Below are positions 1 to 9,969 of a stretch of DNA of 64,000 nt, piece by piece. Under the pieces are notes generated by a model. It worked only from the letters and a program-made list of their open reading frames with translations, ran no database searches and was not told the origin of the DNA. The position numbers and the translations under genes are program-made. The DNA comes from Actinomycetota bacterium (GTDB lineage Bacteria; Actinomycetota; Acidimicrobiia; Acidimicrobiales; Acidimicrobilacustridaceae). Location of the stretch: positions 62,001-126,000 of the forward strand of contig JACPNV010000006.1 of NCBI GenBank assembly GCA_016185305.1, written 5' to 3'. The stretch's first letter is position 1. Each line of letters begins with the position of its first letter.

Positions 1-2237
1 GTGTTCCGGCCCTGGTGCGCGTGATCCAGCGTCTGCATGGAGTGCTCCAGTCCCATGTCGGTGCGAACCAACTCGAGGATGCGCTTGGTCGTGGCCGACT
101 TCGCCGTCGCGAGCTGGCGGATGCGCCCCACGCCGTGGGCGAAGTCGAGCACCTTGTCCGTGTCACGATCGCTGCTCAGCCGATGCGCGAGTCGCTCCAG
201 ACCGTCGATGTCCTTCTGCTCCGCCATCCATTCGATGACCTTCGGTGAGAGCCCGCGGCTCGGGCGGCGGGCGGCACGCTGAACGTCGGCTGCGCCGAGA
301 CGGCCGCTGGTCGACGCCAGCCGCAGCCACGACAGAGCTGCAGCCACGCCTGTCCGTTCCAGGAACCGGGCGCCGTCGAGGTTGAAGACGGGTATGCCCT
401 CCAGGAACAGCCCGACCTGGATCGGCGCGAGCAACGTGTTGACGCGAGCCAGCACGGCGACGTCTTGTGGGCGCGCCCCCTGCGCGATGATGGACGCCAC
501 GAGGTCGACCGTCGACCGCGCCGGTTCGTCCACCGTCTCGATCACCAACGTGTCCGGGCCCGTCCGGTTCTTCGGACCGACGTGGACCTCCTTCGGCACT
601 CGCCGCCGGTTGTACGACAGCAGGTTGGTCGCCGCCCGAACCACTGGCTCCGGGCACCGGTAGTTGACCGTCAGCGCGTGATGCGTCGCCCCGGGGAAGT
701 ACGTGTCGAACGCGATGAGCCAGTCTGGCGATGCACCCGAGTAGCCATAGATGGTCTGGTCGTCGTCTCCAACACCGAACACGTTGAACTCGGGCGCGGC
801 CAGCAGGCGGATGAGCAGAAGATGGGCCGGCGTCAGGTCCTGGAACTCGTCGACCAGAAGCAGGCGGCATCGCCGCTGCGCATCGCGTCGCGTCTCAGGC
901 TCGGTGAGCAGCACCTCGACGGCGCGATAGATCTGCTCGTCGAAGTCGACGACGCCGCGGCGGCGGAGCTCGTCACGGTACTTCGGAAAGAAGGTCGCCA
1001 GGCCGTCGACGTCACCCTCGAACGCGTCCTCGACCGCCTTCGGGTCCTGTAGGCCGAGGCGCACGGCAGAGAGCGCGTCGATCCACGCGGCGGCGGGATC
1101 GGTGTTCGCTCGCCGCGGGAACTTGATCATCCGCGAGAGCAGGTCGCGGACCTGTGCCTCGTCGATCGTCGCGACGCGCTCGCCGCGGCGGCGAAAGCCC
1201 GCCGTGCCGTTGAGGATGGCCAGCGCCATGGCGTTCAAGGTCTGCACTTGCAGTTGTGGAAGATCGCGCGTCCGCGCCCGCATCTCCTCCTGCGCCCGCT
1301 TGTTGAACGCGATCAGCGTCATCGCCTCTGGGGGGACGCCGGCGGTGGAAAGGAGGAAGCGCGCACGCTCGGTCAGCACCCGGGTCTTGCCCGAGCCGGC
1401 GGGGGCGATGATCCGCGAGCACGCGCCTTGGTCGCCGACCGCTTCGAGCTGGTCCGGTGCGAGGTCGGCTTCTGGTGTCCCGGCGCGCAGCGGCTCGAGG
1501 TAGCCGTGCTCCAGCGAGACGCCGGGCACGATCGGCGCGTCGACGCCCGCCCGTGCGAGGCCCAACGGCCCGCCATCGCAGAACGCGTGCCGGCCGTCGG
1601 GCAGAACGATGTCGCCGGCTCCCGCGGTCGCGGGCTCCGCGCCGAGTGCCATGGCCTGCCGCAAAGGTGCGAACACCGGGTTCGCGGGGTCGCGAGCGTC
1701 GACGGCGTTGGATCGCATGAGTTGCTCCAACGTCTCGGCCCCGAACTCGAACGAGACCGGCACCTGCCACACGGCGCCGCGACCCACCGCCCCACCTGCG
1801 TCGTGGATCTCGCTCTCTCCCGGCTCGATCTCATACACCGTCGGCTCTCGGGCGTTGAAGGCTCGGCGCACGGACTCGAGCAGCGACCCTCGATCCGCAA
1901 CCGGAACCACGACGCGGTCGCATGCGGACCAGGGCGGCGGCACCGCCCCGCCCGGCTCGATGAGCAGCGATCGCCCGAGCGCGGCCGGTCCTTTCAGACG
2001 CTCCCAATCGGGGATCAGCGAGAGAGGCGCCTCGTTTTCGGTTCGGGGCGCCGTATCGTCCGCGATCGCCAGGTCTGGGATCGGCGGCGGTGGCTCGCGC
2101 ACGAGGCGACCAGGCGCGTGGGCTCGCAGCAACGAGCGCGCCGCGGCGAACGCGTCGGCACGGGTGGAGAACCGCTGCACCTCGCCGGCGCCGGCCACCG
2201 CCCAGCCACCGGCCTGCTCGTAGCAATAGATGTCCAT
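1..2237 (-). CDS. UvrD/Rep-type ATP-dependent DNA helicase, C-terminus cut by window edge
   Basis: This is a superfamily 1 3'-5' helicase of DNA repair or replication restart, reading off the left edge. Visible motifs in order: Walker A APAGSGKT near residue 276, the Walker B/DEFQD motif near 460, the GDDDQTIYGYSGA motif near 490 that contacts the base and ATP, and a VNYRCP motif. About 270 residues precede Walker A, whereas UvrD/PcrA usually has about 20-30. This N-terminal region has no motif I recognise. I chose the ATG at 2237 (MDIYCYEQ); an in-frame ATG at 2291 would add 18 residues, and neither has a good ribosome site. Family assignment is firm. The specific paralogue (UvrD2, AdnB-like or another) is not settled because the C-terminal domains are missing. 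Confidence 0.9.
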   Translation of the reverse strand, partial: MDIYCYEQAGGWAVAGAGEVQRFSTRADAFAAARSLLRAHAPGRLVREPPPPIPDLAIADDTAPRTENEAPLSLIPDWERLKGPAALGRSLLIEPGGAVPPPWSACDRVVVPVADRGSLLESVRRAFNAREPTVYEIEPGESEIHDAGGAVGRGAVWQVPVSFEFGAETLEQLMRSNAVDARDPANPVFAPLRQAMALGAEPATAGAGDIVLPDGRHAFCDGGPLGLARAGVDAPIVPGVSLEHGYLEPLRAGTPEADLAPDQLEAVGDQGACSRIIAPAGSGKTRVLTERARFLLSTAGVPPEAMTLIAFNKRAQEEMRARTRDLPQLQVQTLNAMALAILNGTAGFRRRGERVATIDEAQVRDLLSRMIKFPRRANTDPAAAWIDALSAVRLGLQDPKAVEDAFEGDVDGLATFFPKYRDELRRRGVVDFDEQIYRAVEVLLTEPETRRDAQRRCRLLLVDEFQDLTPAHLLLIRLLAAPEFNVFGVGDDDQTIYGYSGASPDWLIAFDTYFPGATHHALTVNYRCPEPVVRAATNLLSYNRRRVPKEVHVGPKNRTGPDTLVIETVDEPARSTVDLVASIIAQGARPQDVAVLARVNTLLAPIQVGLFLEGIPVFNLDGARFLERTGVAAALSWLRLASTSGRLGAADVQRAARRPSRGLSPKVIEWMAEQKDIDGLERLAHRLSSDRDTDKVLDFAHGVGRIRQLATAKSATTKRILELVRTDMGLEHSMQTLDHAHQGRN

Positions 2238-2493
2238 CAGGCCGACCGCGCAACCACGCGGGGAGCGTACGCCGCTGCGGCTCGGGAGCATAGACGGGGA
2301 TGTTGTTCGGATCGACGGACCGATTCAGGTCGTGCGGCGCCGAGGGTGCCAAGCCCCGCGCGAGGCCGCCTGTGAGCTTCCTATGAACGCTCCTCACCTC
2401 CCTCTTACCTTCCTGTGGTGAGGTGGCCGGCAGCACTCGATCAGCGTTCGATCAGGGCCCGATCCGGTGCCGGTCAACGAGGAGGACCGCGGT

Positions 2494-2859
2494 ATGCAAC
2501 TCAAGCTTCGTCATGTGATCGCAGGGGCCGCTGCGGCTGGGTTCGTGGTGGTGGGCGGGGTCACGCTGGCCTTCGCGCAGTCGGGCACGACGGTGCCGCC
2601 GTCGACCGAAGCGCCGGGTACGACCCAAGCGCCCCCATCGAGCGACACACCGCCTTCGACCGAGGCACCCGGTTCCACCACGCCCCGCCATGGGGATGGT
2701 TCCGGCCAGGGCGGCGACTCTGGCCAGACGCCGAACGGCCACAGCTGCGCCAACAAGGGCGGCACGGGGACCGGAACCGACACCGACGATGCGCAGAACG
2801 CCACCACCGCCGGCCACCGCGGCGCCCGCGGCCAGCACTCGAACCCGACGTCACTCTGA
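2494..2859 (+). CDS. Small secreted Pro/Thr/Gly-rich protein
   Basis: A 121-residue protein with a classic Sec signal: a short basic N-terminus (MQLKLRH), a hydrophobic core rich in Ala, Gly and Val, and a likely cleavage site after AFA-QS near residue 28. The mature part is low complexity: two PPSTEAPG-like repeats, then Gly/Asp/Thr-rich sequence with one Cys. It is probably exported and either released or embedded in the wall; no enzyme motif is visible. The ATG at 2494 is preceded by GAGGAGG at the right distance, so it is preferred over an upstream GTG/ATG extension. The gene diverges from the helicase. Function unknown. Confidence 0.75.
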   Translation: MQLKLRHVIAGAAAAGFVVVGGVTLAFAQSGTTVPPSTEAPGTTQAPPSSDTPPSTEAPGSTTPRHGDGSGQGGDSGQTPNGHSCANKGGTGTGTDTDDAQNATTAGHRGARGQHSNPTSL

Positions 2860-2871
2860 TCGTCAGGGTCC

Positions 2872-3693
2872 TCAGAGGCCGAGGGTGAGCCGCGCGACGC
2901 GATCCTTGATCGAGGTGGGCACGACGTTCTGGATCAGGCCGAGCGCTTGGGCGTCGATGCCGACGAGGTAGCGGGCGCGCGGGTTTCCCTCGACCGTGTC
3001 GATGATCGCCGCGGCGCAGTGCTCCGGTCGGCCCATCACGGGCTGGAACAACTTCGTCGTCGACAGCGTGCGTGAGTAGCTGTCGCCGAAGCGCGAGCCG
3101 CGGCGCTTGTCGATCTCGCGCTCGGTCTCCTCCCAGATCCCGGTCCGGAAGCCGCCCGGCTCGATGAGCACCACCTTGATGTGGTCACGCGCCACCTCCA
3201 TCCGCAACGCGTCCGACAGACCTTCAAGGGCGTGCTTGCAGCCCTGGTACCAGCCAGTCAGCGGTGTCGCCGCCCGGCCGTAGATCGACGACACGTTCAC
3301 GATCCTGCCCCATCCTTTGGCGCGCATGTGCGGAATGGCAAGGCGCGAGAGTCGCATGGGCGCGAGGACCATCGTCTCGAACGCGTGCCGCGCTTCGTCG
3401 TCGGTGACGTCTTCGACTGCGCCCGTGATCGAGTACCCCGCGTTGTTGACGAGCGCGTCGGGCTGCACGTCGCCGATGACTGCTGCACCCCGTTCCGGGT
3501 CGGTGACGTCGAGCAGCATCGTGTCGACGTCGACATCGTGCTCGGCTGCCGCGGCCAGAACCGTCTCCGCCTTCGCTGCCGATCGCACCGTCCCGATCGA
3601 TCGATGGCCCCGCCTGGCCGCCTCCAGCGCAGTCGCCAGCCCGATGCCGGAGTTGGCCCCGGTGACGAGGACGGTCCGTCGGTCGCCGCGCAC
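2872..3693 (-). CDS. SDR-family NAD(P)-dependent oxidoreductase
   Basis: A 273-residue classical short-chain dehydrogenase. The cofactor motif TGANSGIG is at residues 11-18, the structural NNAG motif at about 85, the catalytic Ser in NVSSIYG, and the catalytic YxxxK in WYQGCK near 155. It would oxidise or reduce a hydroxyl/keto substrate in the cytosol. It starts 10 bases downstream of the Baeyer-Villiger monooxygenase stop on the same strand. The pair is thus likely co-transcribed, and a ketone made by the SDR could feed the monooxygenase (inference). The exact substrate cannot be read from sequence. Confidence 0.9.
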   Translation of the reverse strand: MRGDRRTVLVTGANSGIGLATALEAARRGHRSIGTVRSAAKAETVLAAAAEHDVDVDTMLLDVTDPERGAAVIGDVQPDALVNNAGYSITGAVEDVTDDEARHAFETMVLAPMRLSRLAIPHMRAKGWGRIVNVSSIYGRAATPLTGWYQGCKHALEGLSDALRMEVARDHIKVVLIEPGGFRTGIWEETEREIDKRRGSRFGDSYSRTLSTTKLFQPVMGRPEHCAAAIIDTVEGNPRARYLVGIDAQALGLIQNVVPTSIKDRVARLTLGL

Positions 3694-3702
3694 GGCGTCA
3701 AC

Positions 3703-5553
3703 CTACCCAGATGCCTGGCTGGCGCGGAACTCCAGGCCCGCGAAATCGCCCGACGTACGCCACTTGTCGATGTACTGGAAGTAGGCCACCGGCCCAGCCG
3801 GGTAGCCCGCCATGTTGAGCACAGCCTCCTTCGTCATCGGCTGGCCTTCGTTGTTGTAGTAGCCGGGAGTGCACTCGGGATTGCCGAAGATCGACATGCC
3901 GCCGCCTGACTGCAACAAGTCGACCCACTCCCGTTCCGCGTCCTCGGTCACCTCGACCTCATCAACACCGGAGGCTTCGGCATGAGCCACGATCGTGGCG
4001 ATCGTCCGGCCCGCTTCGGTCAAGTTGTGCGGGATGTTCGAGATCAGGTTCGCACCCTGGTTCGGGCCGACGACGAAGAGGTTCGGGAAGCCGCGGACAT
4101 GGATGCCGTGCAGGCTCCGCATGCCCTCGGACCAGTGGTCCGAAAGCGTCTCACCGTCACGGCCGACCGTCTCGAAGCCGGCGCGCCGGGCGAAGCTCGT
4201 GCCGACCTCGACGCCCGATGCGTAGATGAGGCAGTCGAGCTCGTAGAGCTTGCCGTCCACGACGACTCCGGTCTCGGTGATCGCCTCGACGCCCTTGCCG
4301 TCGGTGTCGACCAGATACGTGCCGGGCGTGTTGTACGCGTCGAGGTACTCGTCGTGGAAGCACGGCCGCTTGCAGAGCTGGCGGTACCACGGCTTGAGCG
4401 CGTCCGCCGTCGCTGGATCGTTCACCACTTCGGCGACGCGGGCGCGGATCTCGGCCATCTTCTCGTCGTCGCTGTCTTGGAACGCGCGCAGGATCGTGTC
4501 GGGGCCGAGCTCCTCACCTTTGGCCGTCTCGGCCATCACCCGGTCGCGGATGCGCTGCGCGATGTCGGTCCAGCCGTCCTTGACCAGGTCATCGTCGGCG
4601 AACCCACCGGTCTGCAGCGTGGTGAAGTTCATCAGCCACTCCTGCTGCCACCCCGGCTCAAGTGTGCGGAACCACGCCGGGTCGATCGCGTGGTTGTTGC
4701 GCACGTCGATGGAGGACGGCGTCCGCTGGAACACGTACAGCTCACCGCACGCCTCGGCCAGCTTCGGGATGCACTGCACCGAGGTCGCGCCGGTGCCGAC
4801 GACGCCGACCCGCTTGCCGGCGAGCTTGTCCATCGGCGCGCCCGCCGGATCGCCGCCGGTGTAGTCGTAGTCCCAGCGGCTGGTGTGGAAGGTGTGGCCG
4901 CGGAAGCGCTCGATGCCGGGGATGCCGGGCAGCTTGGGCCGGTGCAGCGGTCCCGTACCGAGCGCGACGTATTTGGCTCGCATCTCGTCGCCGCGGTTGG
5001 TGCGGATGAGCCAGCGTGACGATTCCCCGTCCCACGCCAGCTCGGTGACTTCGGTCGAGAGGCACGCGTCGTCGTAGAGGCCGTACTGCTTGGCGATGCG
5101 CTGGCTGTGCGCGAGGATCTCCGGCGCCATCGTGTACTTCTGCGTCGGCATGTGCCCGGTCTCTTCGAGCAGCGGCAGGTAGATCATGGCCGCGGTGTCG
5201 CACATCGCTCCCGGGTATCGGTTCCAGTACCAGGTGCCGCCGAAGTCGCCGCCTTTCTCGATGATGCGCACATCGTCGACGCCGGCCTCTTTGAGCTTGG
5301 CGCCGGTGACGAGGCCGGCGAAACCGCCGCCGACGAACGCCACGGTCACCTCGTCGAACAGCGGCTCTCGCTCGACCCGCTCGACGTACGGATCGTCGAG
5401 ATAGCGGGAGAACTCCCCCGTCACCTCGATGTACTGGTCGTTGCCGTCGGGCCGGAGCCGTTTGTCTCGCTCTTGTTGGTACTTGGCCCGCAAGGCCTTC
5501 GCGTCCAGTGGTTCTGTCGTCGGGCCCGAAGCCATCCCCCCGGTCGTGCTCAT
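3703..5553 (-). CDS. Flavin-dependent Baeyer-Villiger-type monooxygenase
   Basis: A 616-residue type I flavoprotein monooxygenase inserting oxygen next to a ketone with FAD and NADPH. It shows an FAD Rossmann motif GGGFAG at 75-80, the family fingerprint FxGxxxHxxxW as [11 protein letters not shown] at 217-227, and a second (NADPH) Rossmann motif GTGATS at 253-258. The long N-terminal segment before the first Rossmann motif matches phenylacetone/cyclohexanone monooxygenase relatives. I start at the ATG at 5553 (MSTTGGM); a longer frame to 5727 would run into the divergent DUF4331 gene. It is followed by the SDR gene with 10 bases between. Family firm; substrate unknown. Confidence 0.93.
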   Translation of the reverse strand: MSTTGGMASGPTTEPLDAKALRAKYQQERDKRLRPDGNDQYIEVTGEFSRYLDDPYVERVEREPLFDEVTVAFVGGGFAGLVTGAKLKEAGVDDVRIIEKGGDFGGTWYWNRYPGAMCDTAAMIYLPLLEETGHMPTQKYTMAPEILAHSQRIAKQYGLYDDACLSTEVTELAWDGESSRWLIRTNRGDEMRAKYVALGTGPLHRPKLPGIPGIERFRGHTFHTSRWDYDYTGGDPAGAPMDKLAGKRVGVVGTGATSVQCIPKLAEACGELYVFQRTPSSIDVRNNHAIDPAWFRTLEPGWQQEWLMNFTTLQTGGFADDDLVKDGWTDIAQRIRDRVMAETAKGEELGPDTILRAFQDSDDEKMAEIRARVAEVVNDPATADALKPWYRQLCKRPCFHDEYLDAYNTPGTYLVDTDGKGVEAITETGVVVDGKLYELDCLIYASGVEVGTSFARRAGFETVGRDGETLSDHWSEGMRSLHGIHVRGFPNLFVVGPNQGANLISNIPHNLTEAGRTIATIVAHAEASGVDEVEVTEDAEREWVDLLQSGGGMSIFGNPECTPGYYNNEGQPMTKEAVLNMAGYPAGPVAYFQYIDKWRTSGDFAGLEFRASQASG

Positions 5554-5710
5554 GGCGCCATCTTGCCCGCTCGCGTCTATGCCCGCCGTGTGGACCGCCG
5601 GGCGCCGGCCGTCGCGTTTGATGCACCCCAGAACACCCGTCATTCGCGGCGCCACCCGCGGGTGCATGTCAGTATGGCGGCCCAACCCCTCTCCACGAAG
5701 GAGCTGACGG

Positions 5711-6721
5711 ATGTCGAACCACTTCACCGGACTCAGCCTCGGCCCGCCGCTCGGCGACCAGCGACTCGACCTGTGCGACCTCTACGCGTTCCTCTCTCCG
5801 TCCGATCCGTCGCGAACGGCGATCATCTTGAACATGAACCCCACCGCCGACGCGCTGCACCCCGACGCCATCTACCGGCTCAACATCGACAACGACGGTG
5901 ACTTCCTCACCGACATCGCGTTCAGCTACGTGTTCAGCGAACCGGTCGATGGCAAGCAGACTGTCGACGTCTATCTGGCCAAAGGTGAGGAGTCGCGCTC
6001 GGCCGAGGCGGTCGGCACCAAGATCATCGAGAACGCGGCCGTGTCCTTCGGTCCCGAGCCCAACGTGACGCGAGCCAGCGACATCGCGTTCTTCGCCGGC
6101 AGCCGCAGCGACGCGTTCTTCTTCGACTACGACGGCATCAAGAACCTCTTCGACACCAGTGGGGGGCGCAACTTCACAGCCCTGCACCTCGGCGGCACAT
6201 CGCCGTGGACCGGCGTCGACTCCAACACCGAGGCCAACGTCTTCTCGACGGCGATCGAGCTGCCGACCAGCGAGCTCGGCCGCGGCGAGCTGGGCATCTG
6301 GGGGCGGTGCAGCGTGCGAGAGGACGGCAAGCTCCTCCACGTCGACCGGGCCGGCCATCCCTCGGTCAGCAGCTTCTTCAACACCGACGACACCAAAGAG
6401 GAGTACAACGCCAGCGAGCCGGTGAACGATCGCGAGCGGTGGACGCCCATGTTCGTGCACCTGCTGGGCCACACCGGCGGCTACACCGAAGACGAGGCCC
6501 GCGCCGCCATCGCTGACCACCGCCTCCTGCCCGACATGCTCTACTTCGACCCGGCGAAGCCGGCGCAGTACCCGAACGGGCGCGTCTTCACCGACGACGT
6601 CATCAACCACCGGCTGTCGTTCCTCTCCAAGGGCGACATACCGCCGGACGGCCTGTCCCCCCACACCGACACCCTCGACGCCTTCCCCTATCTCGGCACG
6701 CCGCATCCGTCGACCAACTGA
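5711..6721 (+). CDS. DUF4331 family protein
   Basis: A 336-residue protein matching DUF4331 throughout: an N-terminal SNHFTGLSLGPPLGDQRLD segment, then the D-x-Y-x-F (DLYAFLSP) and Asp-rich IDNDGDFLTDIAF segments typical of this beta-rich family. No signal peptide is visible, although many relatives are exported. The ATG at 5711 has AAGGAG at 5698-5703. It diverges from the monooxygenase gene, with about 157 bases between start codons. Biochemical function is not established for the family. No terminator is evident in the 150 bases to the next gene, which converges on it. Confidence 0.88.
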   Translation: MSNHFTGLSLGPPLGDQRLDLCDLYAFLSPSDPSRTAIILNMNPTADALHPDAIYRLNIDNDGDFLTDIAFSYVFSEPVDGKQTVDVYLAKGEESRSAEAVGTKIIENAAVSFGPEPNVTRASDIAFFAGSRSDAFFFDYDGIKNLFDTSGGRNFTALHLGGTSPWTGVDSNTEANVFSTAIELPTSELGRGELGIWGRCSVREDGKLLHVDRAGHPSVSSFFNTDDTKEEYNASEPVNDRERWTPMFVHLLGHTGGYTEDEARAAIADHRLLPDMLYFDPAKPAQYPNGRVFTDDVINHRLSFLSKGDIPPDGLSPHTDTLDAFPYLGTPHPSTN

Positions 6722-6873
6722 GGCGCGTCGGCATAGAGGCCGAAGGCCGCCACGGGCACGCATGTCGCCTTCTCGGCAAGCGGGCGCGCCCGTATCGGGG
6801 TGCCGCCGGGGAAGACGACGAGCGACGACATCGCACCAGCCGATGTTCGAGCCGGCCCCTGACCTCACCCAGC

Positions 6874-9420
6874 TCAGTCGTCGTCGATGATCGAGCCCGT
6901 CCCGGTCATGTCCGCGAAAACGGCGCCGGCCGGGGACTTGAGGTTGAGCTTGAACGTCTCGTTGTTCTCGACTGCCGTGTCGCCACGGACGTTCACCGGC
7001 ACCGACCTGGTCTGCTGCCCAGCCGCGAACGTCAGCACGGTTGAGGTCACCGCGGTGTAGTCCGACGCTGCCGTCGCGGTGCCGCCGGACGTCGAGAGGG
7101 TCACGGACACGGTCGCACCAACCGGGACCGGCCGAGAGAGCGACACCGTGAAGCTGGCGCGCACGGAACCGCTGTCGCCCTCGCCCGCCGCCGACTCCGA
7201 GATGCGCACCGAGATCGGCGCGTCGTTGTCCTGAACGTTCACCGATGCCCGGGAGTCGGCCAGCGACGCGCCCGACGGCGCCGACAGCTTGATGGTGAAC
7301 TTCTCGACCACTTCGGACACTTCGTCGCCCGCGACCGGCACCAGCACGCTCTGGCTCGTCTCCCCCGGCGCGAACGTCACGGTCCCCGACGACGCGGTGA
7401 AGTCGCCGGGTGCCTTCGCGGTGCCGTTCGCCGTCGACCACTGTGCCGTGACCGGTGCGGCCGCCGGTGAAGACAACGACACGGGTACCGACACGAGCGC
7501 CGAGCCCACGTCACCTTCGACGATGGTCGCGTCGCTGACCGACACCGACGGCTTCGGCACGGCGGACGGCGTGCCGTCGTCGTTGACGATGGTCGCTGTT
7601 CCCATGCCGTCCGCGATCACCGCGCCGACGGGCGACTTCGCGCTCAGCTTGAAGATCTCGTTCTTCTCGATCGCCGTGTCGCCGATCACGGACACGGAGA
7701 CCGGCTTGGTCTGCTCGCCGACCGCAAAGGTGATCACCGTCGATGCCGCCGCGGAGTAGTCAGAACCCGCTGTTGCGGTACCGCCAGACGTGGACACGGT
7801 GACCGACACGCTCGTACCCGCCGGGACCGGTCGCGAAAGCTGCACCGTGAAGCTCGCCGGCACCGATCCGCTGTTGCCTTCGACCGCCACCGCATCGGAC
7901 ACGCTCACCGAGATCGGCGCGTCGTCGTCGAGCACGTTGACGATCGCCGAGGAGTCGGCCATGGTGGCTCCCGAGAGCCCCGACAGCCTCACCGAGAACT
8001 TCTCCACCGGCTCGTCGACCTCGTCACCGGCCACCGGCACCAGCACGCTCTGGCTCGTCTCCCCCGGCGCGAACGTCACGGTCCCCGACGACGCGGTGAA
8101 GTCGCCGGGTGCCCTCGCGGTGCCGTTCGCCGTCGACCACTGTGCCGTGACCGGTGCGGTCGCCGGCGTGGACATCGACACCGGCACCGACGCCATCGCC
8201 GTGCCCGCGTCGCCTTCGACGATGGTTGCGTCACCAACCGATACCGATGGCGTCACCGCTATCAGCTTCGCCACCGTTCCAGACAGCGTGGCGACGTACA
8301 GCTCGCCGTCGTTGCCCTCACCGAACGTGGAGAGTTGCGAGAGGTCGATGCCAAGATCGCGCTGGTCGGTCACCGCGCCGCCATCCTGCGCGAGGCCGAT
8401 GAGCCGCGTCCGGCAGAGGTCACCGAACAGGTACGCGCCGTTCAGGCCCGGGATCTCTTGCCCGCGATACACGTAGCCGCCGATGAGCGCGCAGTATCCC
8501 TCGGCGTGCGAGGGAGCGACCAGCGGGTCCTTGCCATCCGGCGGCTGCGCTCCTTTGAACGCACTGAACCCCTCCCGGAGGCTCCAGCCCCAGTTGGTCC
8601 CCTGCTGCCCGGCCGGCGCGTAGTCGACCTCCTCGTAGAGGTTCTGGCCGACATCGCCGATCCACAGATCGCCGGTGTCGCGATCGAAGGTGAACTTCCA
8701 CGGGTTTCGCAGCCCGTACATCCAGATCTCGGCCCGCGTGTTCGGCTGCCCGACGAATGGGTTGTCGGGGGGAATGGTGTACTCGAGCCCGCCCGACGGC
8801 GCGGGATCGATGCGCAGGATCTTGCCGAGCAACGTGTTGAGGTTCTGACCGTTGTTGTTCGGATCACCGGAACCGCCGCCATCACCCACCCCGATGTACA
8901 GATCGTTGTCAGGCCCCATCGCGAGCTGGCCACCGTTGTGGTTCCCCAACGGATGAGGGATCGCGAGCAGTTCGCGCGCAGTAGCGGTGATGGCGGTGTC
9001 AGCGGCCATCGCGTACTCAACGATGTGTATCGTGCCGCTGCTGTCGGTGTAGTCGACGTACAGCTTGCTTCCATCGGCCGTGAACGCCAGGCCGAGCAGG
9101 CCACGCTCACCACAACAGCCGACAGTCAGGCTCAGCACGGGAGTCGGGGCGACGGTGCCGATCGCCGTCTCGATCAGGCGGATCGCACCGGTCTGCTGGG
9201 CGACGTACAGCCGCGGGTCGCCCGGGCGGCGGGCCAGCGCTACCGGGCTCGTCAGGCCGGACGCCACTGGTGCGAGCGCGAGCTGGATGTTGCCCAGCCC
9301 CAGGGGCGCCGCGAGCGCCGCTGAACCACCGAGCGGTACCGAGGTCAACCCAGCCAGAACGGCGAGCAACGTACAGAACCCGGTGCGCCTCCGGCCGCGG
9401 GCCCGCCGGCTCCACTCCAT
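6874..9420 (-). CDS. Secreted glucose/sorbosone dehydrogenase-type protein with four Calx-beta repeats
   Basis: 848 residues. A signal peptide (twin-Arg-containing n-region, Ala/Leu-rich core, cleavage near AALAAP) is followed by a beta-propeller of the soluble PQQ-type sugar dehydrogenase family, about residues 45-385. Typical blocks include the GLLGLAF stretch, the NHNGGQLAMGPDNDLY stretch and the DLWIGDVGQN stretch. Four Calx-beta domains (about 390-848) follow as two near-identical pairs, each with the GD..EGD and DxDxD-like calcium-binding ends. The start at 9420 is preceded by GGGGAG; the longer frame from 9480 is not needed. It probably acts outside the cell on sugars, with Calx-beta domains giving calcium-dependent adhesion. 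The two pairs also repeat at DNA level with a 699-base period. Confidence 0.9.
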   Translation of the reverse strand: MEWSRRARGRRRTGFCTLLAVLAGLTSVPLGGSAALAAPLGLGNIQLALAPVASGLTSPVALARRPGDPRLYVAQQTGAIRLIETAIGTVAPTPVLSLTVGCCGERGLLGLAFTADGSKLYVDYTDSSGTIHIVEYAMAADTAITATARELLAIPHPLGNHNGGQLAMGPDNDLYIGVGDGGGSGDPNNNGQNLNTLLGKILRIDPAPSGGLEYTIPPDNPFVGQPNTRAEIWMYGLRNPWKFTFDRDTGDLWIGDVGQNLYEEVDYAPAGQQGTNWGWSLREGFSAFKGAQPPDGKDPLVAPSHAEGYCALIGGYVYRGQEIPGLNGAYLFGDLCRTRLIGLAQDGGAVTDQRDLGIDLSQLSTFGEGNDGELYVATLSGTVAKLIAVTPSVSVGDATIVEGDAGTAMASVPVSMSTPATAPVTAQWSTANGTARAPGDFTASSGTVTFAPGETSQSVLVPVAGDEVDEPVEKFSVRLSGLSGATMADSSAIVNVLDDDAPISVSVSDAVAVEGNSGSVPASFTVQLSRPVPAGTSVSVTVSTSGGTATAGSDYSAAASTVITFAVGEQTKPVSVSVIGDTAIEKNEIFKLSAKSPVGAVIADGMGTATIVNDDGTPSAVPKPSVSVSDATIVEGDVGSALVSVPVSLSSPAAAPVTAQWSTANGTAKAPGDFTASSGTVTFAPGETSQSVLVPVAGDEVSEVVEKFTIKLSAPSGASLADSRASVNVQDNDAPISVRISESAAGEGDSGSVRASFTVSLSRPVPVGATVSVTLSTSGGTATAASDYTAVTSTVLTFAAGQQTRSVPVNVRGDTAVENNETFKLNLKSPAGAVFADMTGTGSIIDDD
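7336..8158 (-). repeat. 699-bp-period internal duplication in the Calx-beta region
   Basis: The segment at about 7336-7459 recurs at about 8035-8158 with one visible mismatch in roughly 120 bases, although the surrounding domains have diverged more. The 699-base offset equals 233 codons, exactly two Calx-beta domains. This points to a recent duplication or gene conversion between domain pairs. Confidence 0.85.
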
Positions 9421-9615
9421 ACCGTCTCCCCTCGTCGAGCACGGCGAACGGAACGCCGCCGCGCGTGCTGCACCCTTCATCCTACGGGGGGATCATGCCG
9501 CGGGATGGCCGCACCGGCCACGTTGCCCGACGACACGCACGACGGCCATCACCACCCCGGTACAGCGGGACCGACACGCCCTGGACGGTCGCCGACGAGT
9601 CAGCCAGACTGCGGC

Positions 9616-9969
9616 ATGGCCTTCGGGCAGCCCACCGGACCGCCCGCGACCGCACGGCAGGTCAAGCAGTTGCTCGAGCTGCTGCAGGACGCGGGACACG
9701 CCGATTTTCGTGATGCCCGCGGCCCGATGGGGTTCACCCAGCGCCAAGCCGAAGGAAGGTTCACGCGAGACGAGGCCGACGCGCTGATCACCCAACTGCA
9801 GAGCGCATCTGAAGCTCCGGCCGATGGTCGCCCGCCGTCGGTGATGCCGGTGGAGAAGCCCGCCCCGGTTCCCCGGCGCAGCCAAGCCGAGCTGGCGCTC
9901 TCGAAGATCCCTGACGCGCAGCTGGCCGCCGAGCTGCAGCGCCGCGGCTGGATCGTCGTCGAGCCCTGA
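9616..9969 (+). CDS. Small conserved hypothetical protein
   Basis: A protein of about 117 residues with two short conserved-looking blocks: an N-terminal helical segment (ARQVKQLLELLQDAGHADFR) followed by MGFTQRQAEGRFTRDEADAL, and a C-terminal LAAELQRRGWIVVEP. The middle is a Pro-rich linker. The pattern suggests two small helical modules, but I recognise no named domain. The frame stays open to an ATG at 9505, but the extra 37 residues are low-complexity His/Pro/Thr, so I prefer 9616. It diverges from the dehydrogenase gene. Confidence 0.55.
   Translation: MAFGQPTGPPATARQVKQLLELLQDAGHADFRDARGPMGFTQRQAEGRFTRDEADALITQLQSASEAPADGRPPSVMPVEKPAPVPRRSQAELALSKIPDAQLAAELQRRGWIVVEP

Noticed and set aside
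2393-2425. CCTCACC...GGTGAGG inverted repeat between helicase and secreted-protein genes
   Set aside because: Seven-base arms around a 17-base gap with no T-tract; too weak to call a terminator or operator.
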